A stretch of DNA of 39,582 nt from Rhodospirillaceae bacterium (GTDB taxonomy: Bacteria; Pseudomonadota; Alphaproteobacteria; UBA8366). The stretch is taken from NCBI GenBank assembly GCA_002715005.1, contig PAXN01000012.1:19114-58695 (forward strand). Direction: 5' to 3'. The notes under the pieces are model-generated. The model had not been told where the DNA came from and did no database searches. It saw only the letters and a program-made list of their open reading frames with translations. Positions 7,104 to 15,432 of this stretch are shown here, one piece after another. Position numbers and translations under genes: made by a program. Position 1 is the stretch's first letter; each line of letters opens with the position of its first letter.

Positions 7104-8858
7104 TTATTCGCCAATTTTGTAGGCCTTCATAACTTCTACAACACGTTCCGCAATGGGGTGACCCTGCTCGGCGGCTTTTTCATACCATTGTCGGGCTATT
7201 TTATCGTCTTTCTTTACGCCGTGCCCTTTTCGGTACATCACGCCGAGATTGAACTGCGCTGCGGGTTCGCCTTGTCTTGCTGCTTTTTGGTACCATTCGA
7301 CCGCTTTCTGATAGTTTCTTTCTACGCCCATTCCATGTTCGAAGAGATAGCCCATTCGTGTTTGGCTTTCTGCCTCACCCTGTTGTGCTAGCGGCCGCCA
7401 CCAACTAAGGGCCTTTTCAAAGTCGCCCAGTTTGTATGCCGCTAGCCCGTCTCTAAAACTTGCAGCGCTGTCTTTTATTCCCTCGACAGCACCAGACTTC
7501 TTTGTGATGCCTTCGGTGGGGTTTTCAACGGCCTGTGTGGTTGTTGTTACTTTTGTTTGAACCGGTATCGATTTGACTAAAAGGACGTCAGCAGCGGGGA
7601 TGGGCGATGTGCTCGATATTTTAGGCTCGTGTGCTGCTTTCTCTTTAGCAAGCACTTTGCGATATTGTTTCGCGGGTTTGTTTCCGACTATTTCTTCCGG
7701 AGTAGATTTTGCCTCGTCTACTTGGCCTACAGGTGCTTTCGCCTGCGTTGGGTCCGCTCGGGGGTCATCGGCATTTGGAGGTGGTGGTGCTTTTTTCCCA
7801 TCTCCCAATAAGCCTGAGGTCGAATTTTCAGTTTTTTTTGTCAGGCTGGCTTGATCTGGGTTCTTTTTTAAGTTCGGTAAAGCCTGGTTGGGTAAAATCC
7901 GGTCAACAATGGTTGGCTCTATCTCGTCCGGATTTAATGTTTCACTGGTTATTGATCCCGAAGTAATGAGCACCGTTGGCGGTTCGTCCTGTGAAGATGC
8001 TTTTTCCTTTGAGCCCTTTGGGACGATTAATTGGGGAGTAGCAGTTGAAGTATTTTCCAATAGATTTTCGGTGCTGAGAGGCGTGGGTAGGATTGTTGAT
8101 TTCTTAAGGCCTATATTCTCTGAAACCGAGGCAACTTTTGCACCAGAACCTAATTTGAGCGCGCGAAGCTGTTTTTTTGAATCAGGGTGATCCTGCTGCG
8201 CGGCTTTACGGAACCATTGTTCGGCCTTCGATGGATTATTTGTGACTCCGTATCCATGTAAATACATCAGACCCATTTCATATTGTGCAAAAGCATGGCC
8301 CATTTCAGCCAATGGTTGATAAACACCATACGCTGCAGAATAGGGACGTTCGATTTGTTCTAGCGGCATGTCTGCAGCAGGCGCAGAACTGCTGGGTTTG
8401 CCAGCGGTGGCTTTTGCAACACCCAGTTTTGTAGGAGGCGTGTAGTTATTGGTTGTACTGCTTGATGATGAAGACTGTTCTTTGTTTTCGATACTGGTGG
8501 TATTATCAAGGGATTTGATACCGAAGATCTGGCTAAAAAAATCACTGATCTCAGCCAGTATGTTCTGTTCTGGTTTAGAGGTTGAACCATTTGCAGTTTT
8601 TGGGCGACTGTTTGCTTTAGGCGTTTTTTCTTTTAATTTTTCTTCAGAAAGTCCGGTTTCTTTTGTTGAATTTTGGTCGCGTGAGTGAGCTACGATGGAT
8701 TTCTTGCTTGTTCTATGCTGCGAGGATACTTGGTCGGCTGCAACTGTGGGTGAGGGGGGTAGTCCAGCCTTCTCCGATTTATCATTTAACAACAGGTTCT
8801 GGCACGCGCCCATAAACAGTGCGGCAGTAAATATAAAAGTTGGGTGTTTTGCGTACAT
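7104..8858 (-). CDS. Sel1-repeat (TPR-like) lipoprotein with long low-complexity linkers
   Basis: The 584-residue protein starts with a short signal peptide ending FMGAC, where C19 fits a lipobox, so it is probably an envelope lipoprotein. Residues 20-170 and about 230-460 are rich in Ser, Thr, Pro, Lys and Glu (including a poly-Ser run and a poly-Pro run) and look disordered. One Sel1 repeat lies near 186-225 (AQYEMGLMYLHGYGV), and three more in the C-terminal 120 residues (for example AAQFNLGVMYRKGHGV), each an alpha-alpha hairpin of about 36 residues. Sel1 proteins usually act as protein-protein interaction scaffolds. No enzyme domain is seen. Its neighbours are unrelated by function, and the partner is unknown. 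Confidence 0.8.
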   Translation of the reverse strand: MYAKHPTFIFTAALFMGACQNLLLNDKSEKAGLPPSPTVAADQVSSQHRTSKKSIVAHSRDQNSTKETGLSEEKLKEKTPKANSRPKTANGSTSKPEQNILAEISDFFSQIFGIKSLDNTTSIENKEQSSSSSSTTNNYTPPTKLGVAKATAGKPSSSAPAADMPLEQIERPYSAAYGVYQPLAEMGHAFAQYEMGLMYLHGYGVTNNPSKAEQWFRKAAQQDHPDSKKQLRALKLGSGAKVASVSENIGLKKSTILPTPLSTENLLENTSTATPQLIVPKGSKEKASSQDEPPTVLITSGSITSETLNPDEIEPTIVDRILPNQALPNLKKNPDQASLTKKTENSTSGLLGDGKKAPPPPNADDPRADPTQAKAPVGQVDEAKSTPEEIVGNKPAKQYRKVLAKEKAAHEPKISSTSPIPAADVLLVKSIPVQTKVTTTTQAVENPTEGITKKSGAVEGIKDSAASFRDGLAAYKLGDFEKALSWWRPLAQQGEAESQTRMGYLFEHGMGVERNYQKAVEWYQKAARQGEPAAQFNLGVMYRKGHGVKKDDKIARQWYEKAAEQGHPIAERVVEVMKAYKIGE

Positions 8859-8926
8859 AATAAGAATTCTACCGCGCTATGAAGCGAAGACAAAGGTAAT
8901 CTTCAGACAAAGTTATACACTACGCT

Positions 8927-9973
8927 CTACCAGGGGGTATTGTAGCTCTGAAATGGCGATGCGATGCGTTGGATGTCCTGAATGAGGTCAGCTGGCATGC
9001 CGGGATCATCGGTTTCGCGGATGCCGCTCCCAACGGAGTCTGATGCACCGCCGAAGCGGGTCTTGATTTCCTTAGCTACATTTTCATATGTGCCGATAGC
9101 GGCAAAAAGCTTGAGCACGTCGTCGTCAATCTCGTTGGGCATCTCATCCCACAGCTTTTCACGCGACATTTGGTGCAGTTTTTTGCCAAGGTCTTCCAGT
9201 CCGTGCACTTCCCAAACCGGAAAGTAATTTGGCGTCGAGCCATAAAAGGCTACACGATAGCGCACCCACTCTAAATTTTTGGCTACCGTTTCCTCATCCG
9301 GACCGGTCACAATGTATCCACTGCCAACGATTTCCAAGTTTTCCCGTTTTCGGTCACTTCGATTCAGACCGGTTTCAAGCTCTTTCATCACAACTTGGTC
9401 GATATATTTGCGCGTGCAGAACGGATGCAGCCTAACTCCGTCACAGACTTCCCCGGCGAGCCTGAGCATCGCCGGCCCTACTGCGGCTATGGTGATTGGC
9501 ACCATTGGCTGACCGGATGCGGGTGGCTTGAAGTTGGGGGTCATCAAGTTGAACTGATAATGTTCGCCCTCGTATTCTAGTTTTTCGTCTTTCTCAAAAC
9601 AGCTCCAAATCGCACGTAACGCTTCAATATACTCTTTCATCCGGGGGACTGGTGCGCTCCAAGGAACGCTGAATCGGCGGACATTATGGGCTCGGACTTG
9701 CGATCCCAATCCAAGTATGAAACGGCCGCCGGAACTATGCTGCAAGTCAAAACAAGTTTCCGCAACCGCCATAGGACTTCTGGCGAATGCAATAGCTATC
9801 CCAGTCATTAGATTGATTTTGCTGGTAACCGGAATGGCTGCGGCATGGGGAAGAAACGGTGCGTGTTGGTTTTCCGAACTGACGATGCCATCAAAACCAG
9901 CGTTTTCTGCCTCCGCTGCAGCATCTGCCGAATTATTTAGATTGTCCTGTGGCATGCCTGTGTAAACGCGCAT
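8927..9973 (-). CDS. LLM-class (luciferase-like) flavin-dependent oxidoreductase
   Basis: The 348-residue protein matches the bacterial luciferase-like monooxygenase / F420-dependent oxidoreductase superfamily, with features such as AAEAENAGFDGIVSSEN near the N-terminus, INLMTGIAIAFARSP (about 53-67), HSSGGRFILGLGSQV (79-93) and the C-terminal barrel. These enzymes use FMN or F420 to oxidise or monooxygenate aldehydes, sulfonates or other small molecules; the sequence alone does not show which. No F420 biosynthesis gene is in the window. The ATG at 9973 has GGGAG upstream. Stand-alone minus-strand gene or weak operon with the Sel1 gene 68 bases downstream. An alkanesulfonate-monooxygenase role is possible in view of the sulfonate genes nearby but unproven. 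Confidence 0.85.
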   Translation of the reverse strand: MRVYTGMPQDNLNNSADAAAEAENAGFDGIVSSENQHAPFLPHAAAIPVTSKINLMTGIAIAFARSPMAVAETCFDLQHSSGGRFILGLGSQVRAHNVRRFSVPWSAPVPRMKEYIEALRAIWSCFEKDEKLEYEGEHYQFNLMTPNFKPPASGQPMVPITIAAVGPAMLRLAGEVCDGVRLHPFCTRKYIDQVVMKELETGLNRSDRKRENLEIVGSGYIVTGPDEETVAKNLEWVRYRVAFYGSTPNYFPVWEVHGLEDLGKKLHQMSREKLWDEMPNEIDDDVLKLFAAIGTYENVAKEIKTRFGGASDSVGSGIRETDDPGMPADLIQDIQRIASPFQSYNTPW

Positions 9974-10138
9974 AAGTAGCTCCCTTGCATTTATTAACTC
10001 AGCCTATAATCCATCAGGCGAGCAGCTTCAATCCTATGTAGTGGTGTGCGTTACTCGCCATCTGGTCAGTAGAGCAAAAATCGTGATATGAATCTATCAG
10101 CATTCTGAATCTTAGAAACGTTTTGAGGGAGAAAATCT

Positions 10139-10921
10139 ATGGCAGCAGTAGCCAGCGCTCATCCGGATGACGTCCTCAGTATCCGAGAACAGGTATCTGA
10201 AGAGGAATGGGAAACGCGGGTTAATTTAGCCGCGTGTTACCGCTTGGTGGATCATTATAATATGTCTGACTTGCTGGGTACGCATATTTCCGCTCGCGTG
10301 CCAGGTGAAGACAATACATTCCTTTTAAATCCTTATGGCATGTATTTCGATGAAATCACCGCTTCCAGCCTAATTAAGGTAGATTACGACGGTAATGTGC
10401 TGACCGAAACACCGTTTGATCTTAATTTGGCGGGCTTTACTATTCATAGCGCTGTCATGATGGGGCGTCCTGATGTTGATTGTGCACTTCACACTCATAC
10501 GCGCGCTGGTATGGCGGTCTCTGCGCTAAAATGTGGCTTGCTTCCTATGTCCCAGCATTCTGCGCGTTTTATCGACCGCACCGGTTACCATGACTATGAA
10601 GGCGTCGCGCATGACCATGATGAGCGCGAGCGTTTGCAACGGGATCTTGGTGATAATTTGGCACTTATATTACGTAATCACGGATTGCTCACCTGCGGCT
10701 ATAATATTGGTCATGCATTTTGGTTGATTTATAAACTGGAGCGGGCCTGTCAGGCACAAATTGACGGAATGTCGGCGGGTGCCAAGGTAATTGAGATTGA
10801 GCCATCGGTGCAGGAAAGTTCCAAAGAGCTTTTTGAGAAGCGCCGCACAGCGGGTGGTGATTTAGGGTGGCCAGGCCATTTGCGCCGGCTCGATCGGTTG
10901 GACCCCAGCTACAAAGATTAA
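10139..10921 (+). CDS. Class II aldolase/adducin family protein, copy 1
   Basis: The 260-residue protein has the zinc site of class II aldolases: HTHTRAG with H118 and H120, and RNHGLL with H181; the region around E72 in YFDEIT matches the usual acid/base position. The family covers fuculose- and ribulose-phosphate epimerases/aldolases and many decarboxylase- or dehydratase-like relatives, and the adducin-like subset often annotated simply as aldolase. A GAGGGA ribosome-binding site precedes the ATG at 10139. It is followed 20 bases later by a paralogue with the same C-terminal signature (GWPGHLRRLD, then DPSY). Substrate unknown; the pair may form homo- or hetero-oligomers. Confidence 0.85.
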   Translation: MAAVASAHPDDVLSIREQVSEEEWETRVNLAACYRLVDHYNMSDLLGTHISARVPGEDNTFLLNPYGMYFDEITASSLIKVDYDGNVLTETPFDLNLAGFTIHSAVMMGRPDVDCALHTHTRAGMAVSALKCGLLPMSQHSARFIDRTGYHDYEGVAHDHDERERLQRDLGDNLALILRNHGLLTCGYNIGHAFWLIYKLERACQAQIDGMSAGAKVIEIEPSVQESSKELFEKRRTAGGDLGWPGHLRRLDRLDPSYKD

Positions 10922-10941
10922 TTAAGTCGGAGGAATTTAGT

Positions 10942-11694
10942 ATGTCATTGAAAGATAAAGTATCGCCAGAAGAGTGGCAGACGCGCGTCGATCTCGCTGC
11001 CGCCTATCGACTTTGTGAACAATACGACATGACGGACTTAACCGGGACCCATCTGTCGGCGCGTGTTCCGGGTGAGCCGGATAATTTTCTGTTGAACCCT
11101 TATGGGATGTATTTCGAAGAAGTTACGGCAACCAGCCTGATCAAACTCACTTTGGATGGGGATGTACTTGAAGATCCATTGGGGCTTGGTGTAAACGCTG
11201 CTGGATATACGATCCATAGTGCCGTTTTGGCGGGACGAGACGATCTTAATTCCGTTATGCATACACATACACGTGCTGGTATCGCTGTTTCGTCTATGGA
11301 ATGCGGGTTGTTACCTATGTCGCAGCACTCGATGCATTTCTATAACGCAATTTCCTACCACGACTATGAAGGTGTGGCTGTCAATTTGGATGAGCGTGAA
11401 ATGTTACAACGCGATTTGGGTCCCGTAAATATGGCTTTAATGTTGAAGAATCACGGGTTGTTAACTGCTGGGCTTAGTGTTTCGGATGCTTTTTATAAAT
11501 TGATGAGGTTAGAAAAATCATGCCAGGCCCAGGTGGATGCAATGTCTACTGGTGGAGAACTACACCTCGTGCCTGAAGCGGTTTCAGCTCACACCAATAG
11601 CCAGTTTAAGAACCGCGGCACGGAGCTTGGTGATCGCGGGTGGCCGGGACATCTTCGCCGGTTAGATAAGATGGACCCATCTTACGCTCACTAA
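10942..11694 (+). CDS. Class II aldolase/adducin family protein, copy 2
   Basis: This 250-residue protein is a tandem paralogue of the preceding gene, about half identical by eye over the full length and sharing FLLNPYGMYF, CGLLPMSQHS, YHDYEGVA and the GWPGHLRRLD tail. Zinc ligands are H107 and H109 (HTHTRAG) and H171 (KNHGLL). A frame extends upstream into the previous gene, but CGGAGGA at 10928-10934 followed by the ATG at 10942 fixes the start. A clear intrinsic terminator lies just downstream, so the two aldolase genes make a two-gene transcription unit. Retention of all zinc ligands in both copies suggests that both are active. Substrate unknown. Confidence 0.85.
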   Translation: MSLKDKVSPEEWQTRVDLAAAYRLCEQYDMTDLTGTHLSARVPGEPDNFLLNPYGMYFEEVTATSLIKLTLDGDVLEDPLGLGVNAAGYTIHSAVLAGRDDLNSVMHTHTRAGIAVSSMECGLLPMSQHSMHFYNAISYHDYEGVAVNLDEREMLQRDLGPVNMALMLKNHGLLTAGLSVSDAFYKLMRLEKSCQAQVDAMSTGGELHLVPEAVSAHTNSQFKNRGTELGDRGWPGHLRRLDKMDPSYAH

Positions 11695-11717
11695 GGGAAA
11701 TTATGAATGTTCTCGGG

Positions 11718-11749
11718 AGCGGTCAGCTTTGCTGGCCGCTTTCTTTTTT
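11718..11749 (+). terminator. Rho-independent terminator after the aldolase pair
   Basis: A ten-base-pair stem (AGCGGTCAGC at 11718-11727 with GCTGGCCGCT at 11731-11740, one G-T wobble) with a three-base loop is followed by TTCTTTTTTT. It begins 24 bases after the stop codon of the second aldolase gene. Confidence 0.9.
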
Positions 11750-12021
11750 TATGCAATTAGGTTTGAGTTATGGTTAATCAAGGCTAGTCCATAACTGTGT
11801 ATCTTAAGAGCTATAATGAGAACTTGTCGTCGCAGTGATGCTGAAGTGTTCAATAGACGGGCGCGCTCTGGCGAAAGGACCTGGGAGTGGAGATACAATC
11901 ATAATCTGAAATTTAAATCTAAAGATATTGGGCTTTTTATAAATTTAGCAAAAGCTCCTAATCATGCATTCCCGTTGGCGATCTCCTTAGATACAATCGC
12001 TCTAACAATCAGGAGGGCACG
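11750..12021. other. AT-rich upstream region of the CinA-like gene
   Basis: The 327 bases between the aldolase stop and 12022 hold the terminator and then this AT-rich stretch, which presumably contains the promoter for the CinA-like gene. A 108-codon ORF that runs from 11816 across the next gene start is in another frame, has no recognisable product and is treated as spurious. I cannot point to a convincing -35/-10 pair. Confidence 0.4.
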
Positions 12022-12810
12022 ATGGCTCAAAATAACAAGTCACAACAAAAGCGGGTCACCGCCGCATTGCTTATCATTGGAGACGAAATACTATCCGGAC
12101 AAACACATGATAAAAACCTTCCCTATATCGCGGAAAGTGTAAATAGCGTTGGCGTGCAATTAGCTGAAGTACGTGTGGTGCCTGACATAAAGCAAGAAAT
12201 TATTGATGGGGTAAATGCTCTTAGGCATCGCTATGACTATGTCTTTACTACCGGTGGTATTGGGCCGACTCATGACGACATCACCGCAGAATCAGTTTCT
12301 GAGGCGGTAGGGCGAAAACTAATCCAGAATCCGGAAGCGCGACGCCGGTTGGAAGAGCATTATAAATTCAATGGCACTGAAATTAATGCCGCGCGAATGA
12401 GTATGGCCAATACACCAGAAGGAGCTGAGTTGATTGATAACCCTATTTCAACAGCTCCGGGCTTCAAAATTGAAAATGTCCATGTGATGGCTGGTGTGCC
12501 GAGAATTATGCAAGCGATGATGGACAACATAACGGGTAGCTTAGAAGGTGGGGCTACAAAGCTTAGTTGCAGTATTCTTTGTAATTTGGGTGAAGGGACC
12601 ATTGCTAGTGGTTTAAGCGATATTCAGGGTAGGTTTCCCGAAATCGATATTGGCTCTTATCCTCACTACGCCCGTGGGGATTACCGATTGTCGCTTGTGA
12701 TTAGGGGCTTTGACGAAACGGAATTGGAGGAAGCTCAACAAGCTGTCTTCGACATGATTACCGACCTTGGTGGCGACCCAATTAAGGGCAAGGATACGGA
12801 GAGTGCCTGA
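12022..12810 (+). CDS. Molybdopterin-binding-domain protein (CinA N-terminal type)
   Basis: The 262-residue protein contains the MoaB/MogA-like fold seen at the N-terminus of CinA: IIGDEILSG (18-26) and TTGGIGPTHDD (76-86) are diagnostic. The C-terminal nicotinamide-nucleotide amidase domain of full-length CinA is absent, so this is the stand-alone short form often annotated competence/damage-inducible protein A. In some lineages the CinA N-terminal domain has ADP-ribose pyrophosphatase (COG1058) activity, which is an alternative role. GGAGGG with good spacing precedes the ATG. The last eight bases overlap the next gene, an alkaline-phosphatase-superfamily enzyme, suggesting that the two work together or at least are coexpressed. 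Confidence 0.85.
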   Translation: MAQNNKSQQKRVTAALLIIGDEILSGQTHDKNLPYIAESVNSVGVQLAEVRVVPDIKQEIIDGVNALRHRYDYVFTTGGIGPTHDDITAESVSEAVGRKLIQNPEARRRLEEHYKFNGTEINAARMSMANTPEGAELIDNPISTAPGFKIENVHVMAGVPRIMQAMMDNITGSLEGGATKLSCSILCNLGEGTIASGLSDIQGRFPEIDIGSYPHYARGDYRLSLVIRGFDETELEEAQQAVFDMITDLGGDPIKGKDTESA

Positions 12811-14272
12811 TCACCGTGTCCTGATTGTTTGTTTTGATGCTCTTCGTCCGGATATGGTAACACCGCAACTAGTCCCAAACTTACACCGATTTGCGAGTAG
12901 TGGCGCCTACTGGCCAGACGCCCATTCCACTTTCCCTACGGAGACACGAGTTAACCAAGCCGCTCTAGTAACCGGTTGCTACCCAGGGCTTCATGGTATT
13001 GTTGGCAATAAATTTGTCGACCCAATTGCGGCGCCTGGGCAAATTTTTAATACGGGTATTGAAGAGCAATTACGCGATGGCGATGAAAGATTAGACGGCA
13101 AATTGCTGGGCGTGCCTTCGATGGGTGAGTTTCTTATGGAGGCTGGAAAAGTTTACGCAAGTTTAAGTGCCGGTACGCCCGGTGGTGGTCGGATGCTTAA
13201 TCATAAGGCGGAAACGGTAGGCGGCTTCCGCATGGCGCTGCACGCCCCGGAAGCGACTGTCGCACCCGGCGGACTTGCGGCGGTCAAAGAAAAGGTTGGT
13301 GATTTCCCTGACTACGAAATCCCATCCATGGAGTGGAACCGATACGCGACTGATATCTATTTGAAGTTCGTAGAACCGGAAGTGTACCCCGACGTGATGG
13401 TGTTATGGTTTTGTGAGCCGGATTCCAGTTACCATTATAAGGGCATTGGGGCACCAGAAAATTTGGCCGCTATTCGTGGCGTGGACGAACAGTTTGGGCG
13501 CATTGTTGATTGGCGCGATGGACCTGACGGACCAGGCGAGGCACTTCAAATCATTACCATATCGGACCACGGACAGATCACGGTCGAAGCGGAAAACCTT
13601 GATCTCAGAAGCAAGATGGAAGCGGCTGGGTTTTCTATTGGCAAGACACTAGAAGACGGTGCCGATGCGGCGCTGGAACTATCTAGCGCGGGTGGAATTT
13701 ATGTGCGTAATTCAGATCCCTCTCTTATTCGGAGAATAGTGGAGTGGTTGCAAGGCGAAGACTGGTGCGGTCCTATTTCCACACGCGCGGAAGAAGGGAC
13801 GCTTAAACACGCAGATCTTTGCTGGGATCACCCGCGTACACCGGACATCGGCTTAGTTCTAAAAAGCCATGACAATAAAAATGAATATGGAATGGTAGGT
13901 TACACGCTGCAGAATTCTGACTATCCCGTGAACGGCGGGCTTCATGGTGGATTGCATCCAGTAGAATTGAATAATTGGCTAGCGGTTGGCGGCAATGCAT
14001 TTAAAATTAAATATGTCTCTTCATTACCTGCTGGGATTATTGATGTTTTCCCAACGACGTTGACACTGTTGGGATTGTCAGTGCCGGCGTATATGCAAGG
14101 GCGTACTTTGACTGAAGCATTGTTACAGGATGGCGAATTTGACCCGCCATCGTCGACCCAGAAGGAAATCGTCGTAGACGGTATAAAAGGATATCGCGCT
14201 CATCTCCAAACTAGTCGTGTCGGTAATACGGCTTATTTGGATGCCGGTTGGGTGACGCGCAGGACCGTGTGA
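12803..14272 (+). CDS. Alkaline phosphatase superfamily phosphodiesterase/pyrophosphatase-like protein
   Basis: With GTG at 12803 as start, the product has 489 residues. Metal and nucleophile residues of the nucleotide pyrophosphatase/phosphodiesterase-type fold are recognisable: D12 in VCFDALRPD, the nucleophile T46 in FPTETR, D207 and H211 in CEPDSSYHYKG, D255-H256 in SDHGQ, and a distal His in GGLHGGLHP. It therefore probably hydrolyses a phosphate ester, diester or phosphonate using two zinc ions. No signal peptide is seen, so it is cytoplasmic. The alternative TTG at 12767 would overlap the CinA-like gene by 44 bases and adds a stretch without family resemblance; GTG 12803 has AAGGA eight bases upstream. 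Substrate unknown. Confidence 0.8.
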   Translation: MPDHRVLIVCFDALRPDMVTPQLVPNLHRFASSGAYWPDAHSTFPTETRVNQAALVTGCYPGLHGIVGNKFVDPIAAPGQIFNTGIEEQLRDGDERLDGKLLGVPSMGEFLMEAGKVYASLSAGTPGGGRMLNHKAETVGGFRMALHAPEATVAPGGLAAVKEKVGDFPDYEIPSMEWNRYATDIYLKFVEPEVYPDVMVLWFCEPDSSYHYKGIGAPENLAAIRGVDEQFGRIVDWRDGPDGPGEALQIITISDHGQITVEAENLDLRSKMEAAGFSIGKTLEDGADAALELSSAGGIYVRNSDPSLIRRIVEWLQGEDWCGPISTRAEEGTLKHADLCWDHPRTPDIGLVLKSHDNKNEYGMVGYTLQNSDYPVNGGLHGGLHPVELNNWLAVGGNAFKIKYVSSLPAGIIDVFPTTLTLLGLSVPAYMQGRTLTEALLQDGEFDPPSSTQKEIVVDGIKGYRAHLQTSRVGNTAYLDAGWVTRRTV

Positions 14273-14285
14273 GCGGAACTAGCTT

Positions 14286-14444
14286 TTATTGAAGCATGAG
14301 CGAATTTATATATACCAGGATTATCATCACGATAGCGATGGCCCAGGCGATAGGCACCATGACTGAGGTTCCCCTTTGGTGCCGGGCGTGAAAATTCAGC
14401 TGCAACAAACCGATCGTGACATAGTTGAACCAAGTCGTATTCAT
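14286..14444 (-). CDS. Possible small single-span membrane protein
   Basis: A 52-codon reverse-strand ORF ends in a strongly hydrophobic segment (MVPIAWAIAIVMIILVYI) typical of a transmembrane helix. A GGGGA motif lies nine bases before an internal ATG at 14360, so a 24-residue product starting there is also possible; the outer ATG at 14444 has no ribosome-binding site. It lies in the 255-base gap between the phosphatase gene and tRNA-Leu. No homologue is recognised, and it could be chance. Confidence 0.25.
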   Translation of the reverse strand: MNTTWFNYVTIGLLQLNFHARHQRGTSVMVPIAWAIAIVMIILVYINSLMLQ

Positions 14445-14527
14445 ATTAGTTATTACGCAAAAATTTGAGAAATTAGAGTTTGTTCGCTAGCGCCCGGGCG
14501 GTGGCTCCTTTAAGATCGTGACGAAAT

Positions 14528-14613
14528 GCGGACGTGGTGGAATTGGTATACACGACAGACTTAAAATCTGTTGGCTCATGGCCATGCGGGTTCGAGTCCC
14601 GCCGTCCGCACCA
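14528..14613 (+). tRNA. tRNA-Leu (anticodon UAA)
   Basis: The acceptor stem GCGGACG (14528-14534) pairs with CGTCCGC (14603-14609), followed by A and an encoded CCA (14611-14613). The anticodon loop is CTTAAAA with TAA at 14562-14564. A long variable arm (TTGGCTCATGGCCAT region) and a T-arm GGGTTCGAGTCCC identify a class II leucine tRNA reading UUA (and UUG by wobble). Confidence 0.97.
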
Positions 14614-14654
14614 TATATAACAGCCTGACGTTACGCGATTATGAGAGCGATCAT

Positions 14655-15419
14655 ATGACTATCGATTCCGAAACGGTAATGGTGAAGGCATTTGCGGTTG
14701 TCGAGATAATTTTAAAAGAGGATCGCCCTTTGGCGTTGCCGGAATTGGCGGAGTTGTTAGGGCGTCCCAAACAGACCGTCCACAGGACCGTACGTCAGCT
14801 TGAAGCGGCAGGCTTTTTGGCCCGTGAACCGGGACGCAACCGCTACGGCATTGGGCCGCGCTTAAGCTCTGTTGCTGGTGATGTATTGGAGTGGTGCATA
14901 CGCTACACACCGCGCCATCTGTCGTTGACACGGCTAGTGGCCGAAGTGGGTGAGACCTGCAATATCGGTATCATAGACGGCGATGCAGTAAAATATTTGG
15001 ATCGGGTTGAAAGCGACTTTCCGCTACGTGCTCAGTTGCATCCTGGGAGCCGTGTGCCACTTTATGCGACGGGTTTGGGGAAGTTATTACTTGCCCATTT
15101 AGTGAGGCGAACACGGATGCGCATCCTCGAAAAATTAGACCTCGCGCGCTTTACCGATAATACGATCACCGACCTAGCGGCGCTTGAAGATGAATTGAAG
15201 AGTATTCGCAAGCGCGGATATGCGATTAATAACCAAGAGTTCCATGAGGGCATTATCAGCGTTGCCGTTCCTATTATTCGCGGTGAACGCGTTATCGCAG
15301 GCTTAGCCATGCATGCGCCATTAGCTCGCTTGAGTATCGACCAAGCCGCAGTGAACGTGCCCGTACTGAACCGCTATGCGGAAGGCTTTGCCGCGGACTT
15401 CGCGTGGGAGAACCAATAG
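14655..15419 (+). CDS. IclR-family transcriptional regulator, probable sulfoacetate-locus regulator
   Basis: The 254-residue protein has an N-terminal winged helix-turn-helix (about 10-65; LALPELAELLGRPKQTVHRTVRQLEAAGFL) and a C-terminal IclR effector domain with LHPGSRVPLYATGLGKLLLA and GIISVAVPI. A longer frame starts inside tRNA-Leu, but the ATG at 14655 matches the family start. The gene ends 13 bases before the stop of the convergent SucD-like gene. As I recall, the sulfoacetate locus of Cupriavidus necator has a regulator, SauR, beside sauS, so a regulatory link to the neighbouring sulfonate genes is likely. Its probable operators are the two palindromes in the sauS-xsc divergent region. 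The ligand is inferred, not seen. Confidence 0.85.
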   Translation: MTIDSETVMVKAFAVVEIILKEDRPLALPELAELLGRPKQTVHRTVRQLEAAGFLAREPGRNRYGIGPRLSSVAGDVLEWCIRYTPRHLSLTRLVAEVGETCNIGIIDGDAVKYLDRVESDFPLRAQLHPGSRVPLYATGLGKLLLAHLVRRTRMRILEKLDLARFTDNTITDLAALEDELKSIRKRGYAINNQEFHEGIISVAVPIIRGERVIAGLAMHAPLARLSIDQAAVNVPVLNRYAEGFAADFAWENQ

Positions 15420-15432
15420 TGCACAGGGAGAG

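Noticed and set aside
7573-8190. Several plus-strand ORFs opposite the Sel1 lipoprotein
   Set aside because: They are antisense shadows of its low-complexity coding sequence.
11816-12142. 108-codon plus-strand ORF overlapping the start of the CinA-like gene
   Set aside because: It is in another frame from a well-supported gene, with no homology or ribosome-binding site.
14528-14613. tRNA-Leu as an integration site for a genomic island carrying the sulfonate genes
   Set aside because: No integrase gene and no direct repeat of the tRNA 3' end was found elsewhere in the window.
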